This document shows, in pieces, positions 12,701-26,545 of a DNA stretch of 64,000 nucleotides. A program made the translations under genes and the position numbers. The DNA comes from Capillidium heterosporum (taxonomy: Eukaryota; Entomophthoromycota; Entomophthoromycetes; Entomophthorales; Capillidiaceae), in contig WBMQ01000004.1 in NCBI GenBank assembly GCA_016630905.1, positions 2,170,001 to 2,234,000 on the forward strand, in the 5' to 3' direction. The notes beneath the pieces were generated by a model that was not told the DNA's origin, made no database searches, and saw only the letters and a program-made list of their open reading frames with translations. Within the stretch, counting starts at the first letter, position 1, and every line of letters starts with the position of its first letter.

Positions 12701-15700
12701 ACAGCATATTCTGAAGACCGTCAAAAACATCCCTAAACTGTTGGCTAGAACCCCTGACCGACCCCCTGAAACTGAGTTTGAAGAGTTTGTAAACTACGGC
12801 TCCTTCTGGTTACCTAAAGGCCCCGAACCTATCGATCCCAAGCTAACTGACAGCTATGTGATCACCCCCTCTGTCCAGACCAATTTATCCAACTTGGCAA
12901 GAGTTGTGGTCAGTGGTAAGTACCCTGTACTCATTCAAGGGCCTACTTCAAGTGGTAAAACAAGTATGGTAGAGTATTTGGCTAACTGTACCGGTCACCA
13001 TTTCGTACGAATCAACAACCATGAGCATACCGACCTGCAAGAATACGTTGGATCCTACGTCAGTAGAGATGGTAAGCTAGTGTTCCAGGAGGGAGCACTC
13101 GTCGAAGCATTAAGGAAGGGTTACTGGATCGTACTGGACGAACTTAACCTTGCTCCATCCGACGTCCTAGAAGCACTCAACCGACTGCTAGATGACAACC
13201 GTGAACTGCTAATTGCCGAGACCCAAGAAATCGTCAAGCCTCACCCCCATTTCATGTTGTTCGCTACCCAGAATCCGGCTGGACTCTACGGTGGACGTAA
13301 GGCCCTTTCTAGAGCTTTCAGGAACCGTTTCCTGGAACTCCATTTCGACGACATACCAGAGGATGAACTGGAAACTATCTTAAGTCAACGATGTATCATC
13401 GCCCCCAGCTACTGTAAGAAGCTGATTCAGGTGTTCAAGAGCTTGCAGCAGCGAAGGCAGTCCACTAGGGTATTCGAGTCGAAAGAAGGTTTCATCACTT
13501 TAAGAGATCTGTTCAGGTGGGCTAATCGACAAGCTGTTGGGTATGAGCAGCTGGCTCAGCACGGTTACATGATCTTAGCGGAGCGTGTACGTAAGGTAGA
13601 AGAAAAGTTGATCGTCAAGCAGGTTCTAGAGGAGATCATGAAAGTCAAGTTGGATATTGAAAAGCTGTACAGCTGCGAGGACCTCGAAGAGTTTATCAAA
13701 TTCGACGGTACCAAGTTCGAGGATGGGTCTATTGCCTGGACCAAGGCTATGAAGCGGCTCTACTACCTGGTAGCCAATTGCCTAAGATTTAACGAACCGG
13801 TACTTTTGGTCGGGGAGACGGGGTGCGGGAAGACAACCGTAGTTCAGATGTTGGCAACCGCCTTAAACCAGAAGTTGCATATCCTCAACTGTCACCAGAA
13901 TACCGAAACTTCCGATCTACTAGGTGGTCAGCGTCCAGTCCGTAATAAGCAGGGTGAAAAATCGCAACTGATCATCGACTTCAAGTTGATTTATGAGAAG
14001 CTGTACCCCGACGGTAATATCCCCAACTTTGATGCTTTTGAGACTATGGTCGTTCATTTCAAACAGCTGTGTACGCCTATGGATGCAGGTCTAAGTCAGT
14101 TAATTGAGAGTAACAAAGTGACCCAGGATCAAATTCAAGGGCTTATAGATAGAAGCAACCAGCTAGATGGACTGTTTGAATGGCACGACGGCCCGCTTGT
14201 TGAATCGATGAAAGGAGGTGACCTGTTCTTGCTTGATGAGATCTCGTTAGCTGAAGACTCCGTCCTAGAACGTCTCAATTCGGTCCTTGAACCCAAACGT
14301 CTTTTGGTATTAGCCGAAAAGGGTTCCTCCCAAGTAGAGGCGTTGATTGCCCATCCCAGCTTCCAGTTCTTGGCCACTATGAATCCAGGTGGTGATTTTG
14401 GTAAAAAAGAATTATCTCCTGCTCTGCGTAATCGATTTACCGAGATCTGGGTCCCACCGGTTACCGACCAATCCGACCTACTAAGTATCATCAGCCAGAA
14501 GTTGAATAAGTTGGAAGCTTCGATAGCCCTACAGATCGGAAAAAGCATCTTAGAGTTCTTGAACTGGTTCGAAGGTATTGTCTCTACGTCCAAGGCAACT
14601 AGTAGCCAAGTGTACAGTCTTCGAGATATCTTATCCTGGGCCAACTTCATCCTGACTGCCAGCCCAGCCGTAGGTCCGGAGTTAGCCTTTGTCCACGGAG
14701 GTTGCCTAGTATTTTTGGATACACTTGGAGCCAATTCCTCTCTATCCTCTCTAGTCAACAATTCCAAATTGGTTGGAGAATTAAGGTACCGATGCCTGCA
14801 GCAGTTAACCACGATAGTTGGCATCCCGACCTTTGATATGAAGGATTTCTACCCAGTGGAGTCGGCTGATTTAGATACCATCTTAGCTTACGTGCAGTCC
14901 CAGCTCGTCAACACCGACGCCCACTTTGGTATATCGTCGTTCATCATCCCCAAAATGGACGGTCCTCAGAAAAACAAACTATTCTCACTCAACGCACCAA
15001 CAACCTTCAATAATTTACGACGAGTATTGCGTGCTCTACAGATCAGTAAGCCAGTCATGCTGGAGGGTAGTCCGGGTGTCGGTAAGACCAGCTTAATTCA
15101 GGCCTTGGCCGACCTGTCAGGTAACCGCTTAGTCCGCATTAACTTGTCCGAACAAACCGACCTGATGGATTTATTTGGAACTGATTTGCCTGTAGAAGGA
15201 GGTCAGAGTGGCGAGTTCGCCTGGAGGGATGCCCCCTTCCTACAGGCCATGAAGATGGGCTGGTGGGTGTTGCTAGATGAAGTCAACTTAGCCAACCAGA
15301 CTGTCCTGGAAGGGTTAAATTCGTGCTTGGACCACCGTGGTAGTATCTACATCCCCGAATTGAACCGTACCTTTGACAAGAATCCCACCTTTCGAGTATT
15401 TGCAGCTCAGAACCCTATTCAGCAGGGAGGTGGTCGTAAAGGTCTCCCCAAGTCCTTCCTCAATAGATTCACCCAAGTCTATGTCGAGCCATTGCTCAAC
15501 CAGGATCTGTATCTCATTTGCCGCCAGTCCTTCCCTGGCATGCAATTTGAACTCATTAAAAAAATGGTCGACTTTAACTACCAGCTGTACGACGCAACTA
15601 TGGTGAAGCAGTCATTCGCAAGGAAGGGAAGTCCCTGGGAATTCAATTTACGTGATGTCTTCCGTTGGATGGATCTGATCAACAGTCGAATCAACTCCGA

Positions 15701-18700
15701 TAGTAAAAGTAATGTGACAGTCGACCCGGTAAGTTTCTTGGATATGGCCTACCTGCAGCGTATGCGTACTTTGGAGGATCGTGAACAAGTGCTCAAGCTC
15801 TACCAACGTATCTTTGAACTCGAGGCAATACTACCATCAGACCGTTATCTGGATTACTTTATCGACGATCGTATTATTCGTGTTGGACAATCTACTCTCC
15901 CAAGGAAAACAGAAAGCGAGGCTATCAAGAACAGGCCACTTCAGCTACTGCACAGCCAACTCACTTCAGTAGAATCAGTGATGAAGTGTGTGGAAATGAA
16001 CTGGATGGCCATCCTCATCGGTAACCAGGGCAGCGGTAAAACCTCCATAGTCCGATGGTTAGCTCAAGTTACTGGGAACAAGTTGGTGGAGTTCGCCATG
16101 AACGCCGGAGTTGACACCATGGAGCTTTTAGGTGGATTTGAGCAAGTTGAAGGGGCTCGATACCGTCAGAATTTGATAGGCTGCATCAAAGAAGCTATCG
16201 ACGACGCCACTTTAAGTTTGATAAAATTGGATTCTAAAGACTGTAGGATGCTGGCTAAGCTTAGCGATCTCCAGTTCAAGGTCAGCAAGTTGGATTGGAA
16301 TTTAGCGAGTTTGGAAACAATCAAGTTGACGTTAGTCAAAGTCAAGCATATCCTCAACGGCGTCAAGGTAGGTGCCGAAACCCAAGATCGAAGCATATCC
16401 GATAAAATCATCAAACTGGATGAGCTGGAGAAAACTTTAATTGGCATCGAGCTCAGTTCTACTAGTGGTAAGTTTGAGTGGATCGAAGGGGCATTGATCC
16501 AAGCCATGCAACTGGGCCACTGGTTCTTAATCGACAACGCCAACCTCTGCCAGGCATCAGTTTTAGACCGACTCAACCCACTGCTCGAACCTAACGGTGC
16601 TCTTATGCTACACGAACGAGGACTAGACGCTGATGGCGAGGTGCGCATGTGCCCACCCCACCCCAACTTCCGTATTTTCATGACAATGGACCCCGCCAAC
16701 GGTGAACTTTCAAGACCTATGCGAAATCGTGGTATCGAAATCTGTTTGGCTCCATCCCAGGATTGGTCGAGTAACATAGTCGACATCAACAGTGTAGCTG
16801 AGCAACTACTCCCTGGTATCGACATCTTCGCTAAAGATAAACTCATCGCTACCCACAACCTCAGTGACCCTAGACGCAACAAAATTAATTTAGATACGAT
16901 GGAGTCCCAGGTAAATTTGACACCAAATCGAGCTAGAGATTTCACCTTCCTTTGCAAGTGGGTTGCCGAACGAATTCAACGTGGCTTTCCCTTTGACCAA
17001 GCCTTAAGTCAGTCTACAGTTACCGTCTACCGGGATGAGATCGAGTCCGATTTGCAATATCTACTCGGTACACAGTTCAGTCAGGATATTTTCCGAGGAT
17101 TACTGATGCCTGATATCTCCCTTGACGCTCAATTACATCTACTTCTCAAGCAACTAGCACCCTTCTACCATAGTGTTACTAACTTAGATTGCACCGACAA
17201 ATCAAATATCCATCGCATACTTGCATCTGGGATTTACTTTGTAGAACGAGCTTCACCACAGGATCATCAGCTTCGATCTATTATGCTAGATTGGGTTGGT
17301 AGAAATATTCAGCAGCCTACCGACATCTTTAAGCGACTCCAGTTTGTACTGGCTAAGGTTGGAGAGTTCCCAGTGCTCGGGGAATTGTACAATGCCTTTG
17401 AACAATTGTGCAGGTTTACATCGACAAAGGATTACGCCTACGGGTTGAATGTAAGTACAAATGTTTTGAATTGATAAACTAATTTTTATTAGGCTATGGA
17501 TCTCATCTTCCATTCGGAACTGTACACCAAGATGGAGATTTTGGTAAAATCGAACAGCAACCAGGAAATACAGCTTAAATTCCAGACTTACACCCAACTG
17601 GTAGCCAAGTTTAAAGTCCTAGTCGAATTTATCAACTTCAGCTACGACGAGTCAGTTTTACTTCAAGAATTAGATCGTAAGCTTGAAGATTTCAACTTGC
17701 TGCAACAGTCTATCTTGTTGTTCAACAACCACCAGCTCACCGAGAATGAAAATGTTGAATTAGTCAGACTGTTTTACCCAATAGTTGTTGAAATGAAGCG
17801 GCTTTTCGTCAACTTCTTGAATCAAAACCTGATCGATTCAACTATCAGCACAGGTTTCGAGCAACTTCTAACTCACTTGCAGTCGTTCTGGGATTTGGTT
17901 AATGGCACTGACCTCGAGCTTGCCAAGCTCAAGAATCTAGTCAAGTGGATCAACAAAGCTGCTTCTCCAATTCCGAACTCTGACCAGTTGCTTCAAGTGA
18001 CGACACAACTGATGACCCACATCGGTAAGGACGACCATATCGGTATGAAGCTCATGTGGAAATACCTACACTACCCGGTGGCAAGCAACGTGGACCTATC
18101 GAATAGACGTAGCAAGTGGATTGACCAGTTGACACAAATCGATCTCTACTACAGTTCCATGTCTTCGGCTATAACGTTCTGGGACTCGAGTAGGAATATA
18201 AATCAGCATAAGAAAGTTATTGAGGCCTTGGCTGCCTACCACATCCTCGATCCCAGTGCACCCAACTATGACCAAGTCCTTCAATCCATCGATACGATCC
18301 TATCCCAAGTCTTTGTAGAGCTGGAGTCCAAGTTCAAGCCCTTCGATGAAGTGGAATACAATGACCACACTGCCAACAACTTTACTTTACCCCTCCTAAC
18401 GATACTTGACACTAAGAGTTTAGCAAGTGAGAGCAAGTTGATAAACGACCTCATGCAGATCTCCAATCGTTCCAATTCGGATTTGAAATTGACTCTTGAT
18501 GCTGTCAAGCGTATCTTAGACTGTAGTAGCGTTACATCGACCCGTGGGCCCTTGGATTTCCTACCCTACCAAAACATTCAGTGGATCTTGGAGAAGCCTA
18601 GGTCCGACCTAACCCGTATAAGAGGTCACCTTGTAGACCAACGTATAAGTTGGTACAGCCGTCTATGGCAGGCCAGCTTCAACCAGTTTGACCTTGTTGG

Positions 18701-21700
18701 CGATTCAGACGATGCTATCGATGCCTTCCACGGCCCAGCCCGACTTTTCCAAGCTACCGACACCCTAGCCATTATGAAGCTAGTCTCCAACGTCAAAGAC
18801 CTACCGCTCGAAAACCACGTTCGAAGCTCCAAGCACTTGCAAACATTGTCACGAAGTTTGTTTGATACTTCAGTCAAACCACCCAACGCCCAGCACGCAA
18901 GTATCAAGTTGGCCTTCAGTACGATCAGCCAGATTGTATTCAGCTTCAACAAGTACTTTGGAAGTGAACTTAGAAAGCAACTGGAGTCCAAGTTTAATTT
19001 GATTGAAAGTGCATTAAGCTTGATCACCGACCTCCTGTGGAAAATCCCAACCTCGGTTCGAAGCACCCTTGTCGACTTCAAAAACTTGACTGAGACCACC
19101 AGCTCCCTTATCGAGCTACTTAGAATCGAAAACGTACCTATACTTACAAGTACGGCTCAGACTTATATCATACCTGCCCTACAGCAGATTCAATCTATTG
19201 TCAGCAGTCTTTACAAAAACTTGGACAACGGATGCACTTTCCATATCGGTAAGCTGTGGGTTTACGTCGGTCTAGCCTACTTGGATGCCTTTATTCCGTC
19301 CTACCCCTACGACCCCATCATCAAAGCTCAGATGAAGTTGAGCCTACTTGACGAGGAGAAGATTCAGCTCGAAGCACTGATCCAAGTTTACAAGCAGATT
19401 CTTATCAATTATAACAGTGGTACTACCAACACGGTGATTATCGATTTGCAATCCAAGCTGGCATCGGTTATCGACCGTCAAGGACAGATCCAAGGACTTA
19501 TAGTTCCACGTCCCGAAGTCTCTCAGCTGTTAGGTCTGTTCCAAGACATCCACTACTTGATCACTAATATCACTAAGCCCAAATCGATCTTGGAGTTGGT
19601 TGAAAGATTGGAGCAGCAACCAGATTCCGATGCCTTATTTAGAGAGAAAGTGCTGCATGGCAACGTCGAGGAATTTGTCAAGAGAACCAGTGTCAAATAT
19701 CCACTGTACCCTGATATATTTAAGCCCATTCAGATGGCACTACACCAGGTTCGATTTGGGATTCGTCTATGTGCCTTTGCCTCTAAGGTATCCATTTCCA
19801 AATACGATAAACCAGTCGGTACTCTGGTCAAATCTCTCCTAGCATATCCCGACCACTTTGACAAGTGCTACGATGGGTTCATGGATACGATCACCACCAA
19901 CAACTCTCTACTTAAAGTCAAATCGATGCTATCTAGTAAATCCAAAGTCAACGACTTGAAAGTGTACGGCCGCTTACTGGAGGTAGTTGCCAAGAAGTTT
20001 TTGGTCGGTTTGGACGCCAGTGGCTACGTCTCCACCAAGAACCACCAGCACTTTGAAGACATTTTCGCCGAAGTCAGCCAACTCTGGAACGCCATCGAAG
20101 ATCACCGACGTAAGCAGCAAATCGAGAACCAGTCTTTATATAAACGTAAGACCCAAGATACCGATAACTTAGATATTGAAGATGAAGTGCTTTTGGAGGC
20201 CGAGTCTAAACGTCTCTTCCCCCAATACAACGAGGATTTCGACCCCGAGCATGAAGAAGTTAAAGTAAAGGGAGATAGTGTTATTGAAATAGATTTGGAC
20301 TGGGTTCGTGAGGTCGTACGCACCCATCAGCTTATTTGTAAGATGCAGTTCAACTCCAAGGTTAAACCAGGCTCAAATCAGTTCTGACATGCAGGAGCGT
20401 CTGTTGTTTTCGACTTACCAGCTTGGATACGACCTTGTACGAAGACTTGAAAAGCCCAACAGTAAAGACTTGGATCTACAGCTGGACCAAGCTAACCGTC
20501 TAGTCAGCCATTTGAGTTTGCAGCACCTTAACGACGCCTTAACTTCCACCGCCGTTCAAACCGAAATTACCGGTCAAGTTCCTTACAACTTCTACCACTC
20601 GACCAACTTGGGTGAGACCAAGTTAGTGGTACCGGTACTAGAGCGATTTGTAGCGCGCATCAACGAGCTACTTCAGTTGTGGCCCGAGCATGCTGTACTT
20701 TTAGAGCTAGCTGGTATTATATCTCAGATCAAGAGGATCTCGATTACGTCTCCAGTTATGAAGCTACTTACTGGCTTGGAGGTGCTTTTACGTAAGGCTC
20801 AGGAATGGGAACTGTATGCTAGTAAAGAAGTCAGTTTGAACGTCAACTTATCACAGATTACCGAGCTCATCATCCGATGGCGTCAAATTGAGCTTGGATC
20901 ATGGCCTACCCTGTTAGATTCTGTCTACAACGACTGCTGCAACTCTGCCTACCTGTGGTGGTTACAACTCTACAACGCATTGATTGCCATCGACAAAGGT
21001 AGCGACGATCTCATTGATGTGACCTTGAACCTTTTGGACCAGTTCTTACGGTCCTCGAGCATCGGTGAGTTCTCAACTCGCATGGAGCTGGTAGCAATGT
21101 TCAACCTCCACCTCAAGTCCCAGTTCCGCCATCGTCCACCGACTTTGGTCGAAGTGAAGTTGGTACAACTCATCAACAACGTCTACGACTTTTACCAGCA
21201 GTTCCTGGTCCCAATTTCGGAAAATGTAGCCGGCTTTAGAAAGCCTATCGAGAAAGATCTTAAAGGCAAGGTCAAGGTTGCAAGTTGGAAGGACGTCAAC
21301 GTGGAGGCCCTCAAGCAGAGTGCCCAGAAGACACATCGCTATTTGACCAAATTGACTCGCAAGTTTAAGTTGTATTTGATGCAACCGGTCTCCACGTTGT
21401 TCAATGAAGTCATGGTAAATGTCACCGATAAGTCCCTCAAGTTCAGTAAACGCAAGTCAGTGAACCCATCAGTCGACTTCACGACGGTACGACCTACTCA
21501 CAATCTTACCCAACTGTCCTGTACCTTCGATCCCGAACTGGATTCCACTTTGAATAAGTTCAAATCGCTCTATCAGTCTGAGATCTTCAACTTGAATCGA
21601 CAGACATACCTGACTCCGCTACACTTCCAGAATTTTAACGAGGAGATATTGACCCAATTAACCGAGTTGCAGAAGGACGTTATGCCAGAAGATAAGGAAG

Positions 21701-24700
21701 AGCGCAAGGCCTACATCAAACTACGACGGATGATTAAAAAGAAATCATTGTCTAATCTGTTCAAGCAGCTCAAGTTTATGGGTCTGCGGTACAGATCCTC
21801 TGTACGACGTGAACGTCAAGCCGGGTTTATTTTCCACCAGGCCAACCTACTTTCTACCGACCAGGTGTGGAGCTCAGGTCAGTTAGCCATCGACCCCAAG
21901 TTTGGTCAGCTGTATGCTGACTCGACCCAGCTAGACAAAGCCCAGTTCTACACTCAACGTTCGCTGGCCCGTCTGGCTCACCTTCGTAACTGCGCTCAGA
22001 AACCCAATCCGGCCATCTCCTTAACTGAGACTGAGAAGGGGATGGGTTACGTCGACAGTCTACTTCAGTTTGTGTTCGAGCAGCGTACAGCGCTGCATGC
22101 ATTCCAGGTGAATTATAAGCCGCTGATTGCAATTACAGCTTCACTAATGGACGTCAAAGGGAAAGGTGGCCTTACAGTTGATGCCGATCATATAGGCAAG
22201 CTGCACCGCGACGCATTTGACATCAACGCTTGTATCGACTACCTCCGCAAAACTCTACGGTTGTTGAGCATCAGCGACAAAGTGGTATCCCACGACAACT
22301 CGGATTATATGACCGCTCTCAACCAAGTTTTGAATGAACTTGAGTCCATTAAGAAGGAGATCGACCACGAACTCAACGCCAACGCAGCTTTACCGTTGGC
22401 TTCCACCTGCCCCAACGTATTCCAAAGCCAATCCATCGTAAACTGCCTACAGAATACCTTGGATAAAATTGATTTGGTTTTCGAGAGGGTTGACGAGTTG
22501 ACTGATCAGTTTAAGGAGCACTTGGATCAACTAGTTCCACTTCTACATCACTTGAACAACATACGAAAGCCAATCGCTGAGCTTCCTATAGATGCTCAAG
22601 CCGACTTTTCACAGCACAAGTCCGATATTCAAGAGATGGTGAACGGTGTCATTCACACTATTCAGATTTCAGCCCAGAAATTGGTCAAGCAGAAGGCTGC
22701 TTTAACTAAGGAGATACCCGATTTGGACGCCTACGAGCTGACCGCCAACTACATACCAGATGCCAGTTTGCACTTCATTAACACGCTCAACTGGATGGAC
22801 CTGCCCAAGATCATGGAGCAGATCAACTCGATCCATGAATTGATAGTAAAGATTACGCAAGGTGGCATCTCTCCCAACTTCCAAACCGAGTTAGCCAAGC
22901 TGTTGGACCCATTGACCTCCTTCCTGCACCAGCATATGTTGATTGGACGTAACTTGCTATTCGATTTCCTAACCTACCACCACGCAACCTCGAAGCTACT
23001 CTACTTCATGATCAACCTTACTATCACCTTATTGACTCAAGGCCTGTGCTTGCCTGATTCCGAGGAAGGTGAGGAAGGTGACGACACCGGAGAGAACCAA
23101 CAAGGTACGGGTGTCGGCGAGGGTGAAGGTGCAAAGGACGTCACCGAAGAGATTGAGAACGAAGATCAAGTTACTGGCACCCAGAATGAAGCCAAATCCA
23201 ACCATGAACAGGGCCATCAAGATCGTAACAAGGCCATGGAGATGGAAGAGGACTTTGATGGTGAGATGGAAGACGTCGACGAGAAGGAATCTCAAGATGA
23301 GGAAGAGAACTCTGAAGAAGATGAAGAGGAGGACGGTGAAGATGAAATCGAGGACCAGATTGGAGATGTCGATGAAGAGGGTATCGACGACAAGATCTGG
23401 GGCGACAACGAAGAAAACAAGGACAGCAAAGAGCCTCGCAAGGAAGACAAGAACTCCAAGACCCAGGGTGAGGATGATATTGTCGCCAAGGATGATGAAC
23501 CATCGACTAAAGATGACCAGAAACCTGATGAAGAAGCCGATCCCAACCAAGAACCGGAAGCTAATCCCGACAACCAAGATGAGAAGGGTCCTGACGGTGA
23601 GGAAGGCGAAGAAATGGAAGACTTTGAAGATAAGTTCGACAAGGAGGGTGCCCAACCGACGGAAATCCCTGAGGGTGAAAACCTAGAGCTACCTGAAGAC
23701 TTGGACCTCGACATGTCCGAGAAAGAAGATGACGGGATCAGTGACGATGGGGATCTAGAAGGCATGGAAGATATGGACGAAGAGATTGAAAACAACGACC
23801 CTGATAAGGATCCACAGCTGGATGACCAGCAAGATCCAACTGATATCGATCAATCCATTGAAAACGACCGGCCAAAGGGTGAAGCAGTCGACGAAGATGA
23901 GGACCAAGGCCCAGATAACGAAAATCCCCAAGATCAGGATGACGACCAAGAACCTGAAGACAAGATCCAAGTTGAATCCGAAGACAAAGAACTTCCTAAA
24001 CCTATCCCCGACGAAGATGCCAAAATGCAGGAGAGCTTGGAAAACGAAGCCGAGCCCAGCAATGACCAGACTCAGCCCCAAGACTCGGAAACCATGGGGG
24101 TGTCGGGCCAAAAAGGCACTTTAACCTACGAGGACTCAGGGCGACCTCAAGACGAAGAAACCAAGGACATGCCGGAGCAGGACCAAGCTACTGAGCAGTC
24201 AAACCAGGCTCATCAAGGTACCAATAATGAGGACCTTGAGAATGAGGATGCCCATGACAAAGATAAGGAAGGTGATGAGAACGAAAAGGCAGAAGTGGAA
24301 TCAGATGCCCAACGCTCGTTAGCCGAAGCTCTAAGCAAGTGGAAGCGGAAAGAAGAGGTAACCGAAGCAGAGCCTGATGCCGAAAACGAGGAACAGAGCC
24401 AAAAAGACCAAGCTCAACCCAACCCTATCGACGACCAAGCTAGCCAAGACTTTGAGTACATCAAGGAGGACGACGTAGCTGATGAGAATGAGGCCCAAAC
24501 CCTAGCACCAGCTAACGACCAGCAGCTAGCTGAATCCATCCAACTGCCGCCTGAAGAACTTCCCGAAGCTATGGACAACGAGAACCGTGACGTACCCATG
24601 GATATGGCCGGCATGACTGAAGCTGTAACCGATTTCGACGCCAACTACGTCCCTATCAATGGAGCTACTCAACTTATACCTAATTTGGACACCCAATCCA

Positions 24701-25635
24701 CCATTCTTGCACCAACGAACCCACAATACGAGGACGACATAGCGTATACTGAGACCCAGCTCGTAGAACCCAGCTACGACGATCCAACAGCCGCCCACGC
24801 CAAGGTCGAACAATGGTCCCTCTTTGAATCTTCAACCCACGACCTCTCTCTAAGCCTTTGCGAGCAACTTCGTTTGATCTTGGAACCTACTTTGGCGTCT
24901 AAACTCAAAGGGGACTACCGTACTGGTAAGCGCCTCAACATGAAGAAGATCATCCCCTACATCGCTTCTAGCTTCAAGAAGGACAAGATCTGGCTACGTA
25001 GGACCCAACCCAACAAACGCAGCTACCAGATCCTACTAGCTATTGACGATTCCAGGAGTATGGCCGAGAGTAAGTCTCAACAGCTTACCTTCAAGGCCTT
25101 GGCTTTAGTGCTGAAGGCTATGACCCAGTTGGAAGTAGGGACTACGGCCGTTGTCAAGTTCGGTGAAGATGTCAAATTGCTGCACCCCTTCGACCTGCCT
25201 TTTACAACATCGAGCGGTGGCCACCTGCTTCAGAATTTGACTTTCCAGCAGCACAAGACCAATTTGACGCAGCTACTCACCCAATCGGCTCAGCTGTTCC
25301 AAGAAGCCCGCCATAACGCCAGCGTCAAAGATCTGTGGCAATTGCAAATCATTTTAAGTGACGGTGTTTGTGAGGATCACAACAAGTTGCAGCACCAACT
25401 TCGAGCTCTGGAAGAGTTACGTATACTGACTTTGTTTGTTGTAGTTGATACCCAAGCTGCCATTGTAGGCCTTAAAACCATCAGTTATGCCAACGTCAAC
25501 GGAGTACCCAAGTTGCAGATGGTCAAGTACTTGGATACGTTCCCCTTCCGGTACTATCTGATTTTGAACGATATCCAACAGCTGCCAATGGTGCTGAGTG
25601 ATGCTTTGAGGCAATACTTTGGTTTGGTCGTCTAA
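9708..25635 (+). CDS. MDN1: Midasin, giant dynein-like AAA ATPase of 60S ribosome biogenesis
   Basis: Removes assembly factors (Rsa4, Ytm1) from pre-60S particles in nucleolus and nucleoplasm. Exons: 9708-17450, 17493-20360 and 20395-25635, about 5,283 residues (yeast Rea1 about 4,900, human about 5,600). Six AAA modules are visible by Walker A motifs: GETGVGKT (near residue 309), GETGTGKT (645), GPTSSGKT (1075), GETGCGKT (1366), GSPGVGKT (1784) and GNQGSGKT (2102). An alpha-helical linker follows, then a D/E-rich region (about 23,050-24,550) and a C-terminal MIDAS domain with DDSRSMAES (about 25,040). The first intron (17451-17492, 42 nt, CTAAT branch) is clear. The second junction needs a +1 change of frame; a 34-nt intron at 20361-20394 with CTGAC branch and GCAG acceptor fits best, because it keeps the HQLIC segment. 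Very intron-poor compared with its neighbours. Confidence 0.96.
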
Positions 25636-26545
25636 ATGTTTTAATTCCAATATATAGACTATTTGATATAGCCTTTTTATTCTTTTAATAATAGAATTGC
25701 TTGATATAAATTTGTTAAAGGAATACTATAGTTGTATAAATCTATTGACTTTTATAGATAATGGAGGTTCATTCCTATTTTAGGAAATCCAATATTGTCT
25801 ATAGATAAATGGTACTAGAGATACTACTGTTCTCAAAATAATTACAAATTTGGAATTATTTATCAAATATTTTCATTCCGATCCAGCTATTTAGTTCCTT
25901 ACCTAGCCAATGCGACCTAAATTCAAATTGACTGTGTTGACATGATAAAGTGATGTAGCTGAACCCATCTCCAAATATTCCCATCGGTACTCTAGCAGCC
26001 ATATTTCAGCTACAAAACCTTTGATTTGCCAAAACCAGTTAAAATGAACTTGGAATAGCACAATAAGGTCGAAGCCAAAATGCTGCAATTAATAGCTTCG
26101 AAATGCAGTTTATCATCCTGTAGATACTTTACAACTCCTTATAATAGATCTAAGATTCTCTTTAACTATAGTTATTTTGGCTTATATAACTTTTATAGTA
26201 ATGTTGTTGACTGGTCATCGACTCACGTTCAAAATACTTTTGAAATGGGCTCCACTAACCTTACTGCATCTTATAAAGCAGTCCACGGTTGGTTGCTTTT
26301 TGTAGTCAATCGGTAATAATTCGGCTTTACCAAACTTGATGCATGCTATTTCATCCTCCATTTTAAATATAAAATTTTTCCAGTATGTACTGAAAATATA
26401 TAGTGCTATAGCTATCATTCAAACTAAAAGCTTCTTTAAATATGTATATCGGATAATCCTATACAAATAAAACCATAACTATGTCAAAAACCAACCATAT
26501 TAAACATTTACTACTATACCAAAACCACATTCCCATATTAAAAAA
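25636..26545. other. Intergenic between convergent genes
   Basis: AT-rich DNA between the 3' ends of MDN1 (plus) and the LRR gene (minus). Short open frames exist on both strands near 25.9-26.4 kb but show no domains, no repeat of other window sequences and no splice structure. Nothing supported. Confidence 0.5.

Noticed and set aside
20338-20394. 57-nt intron with strong GTAAGA donor in MDN1
   Set aside because: It joins T to GA and creates a stop codon, so it cannot be the productive junction.
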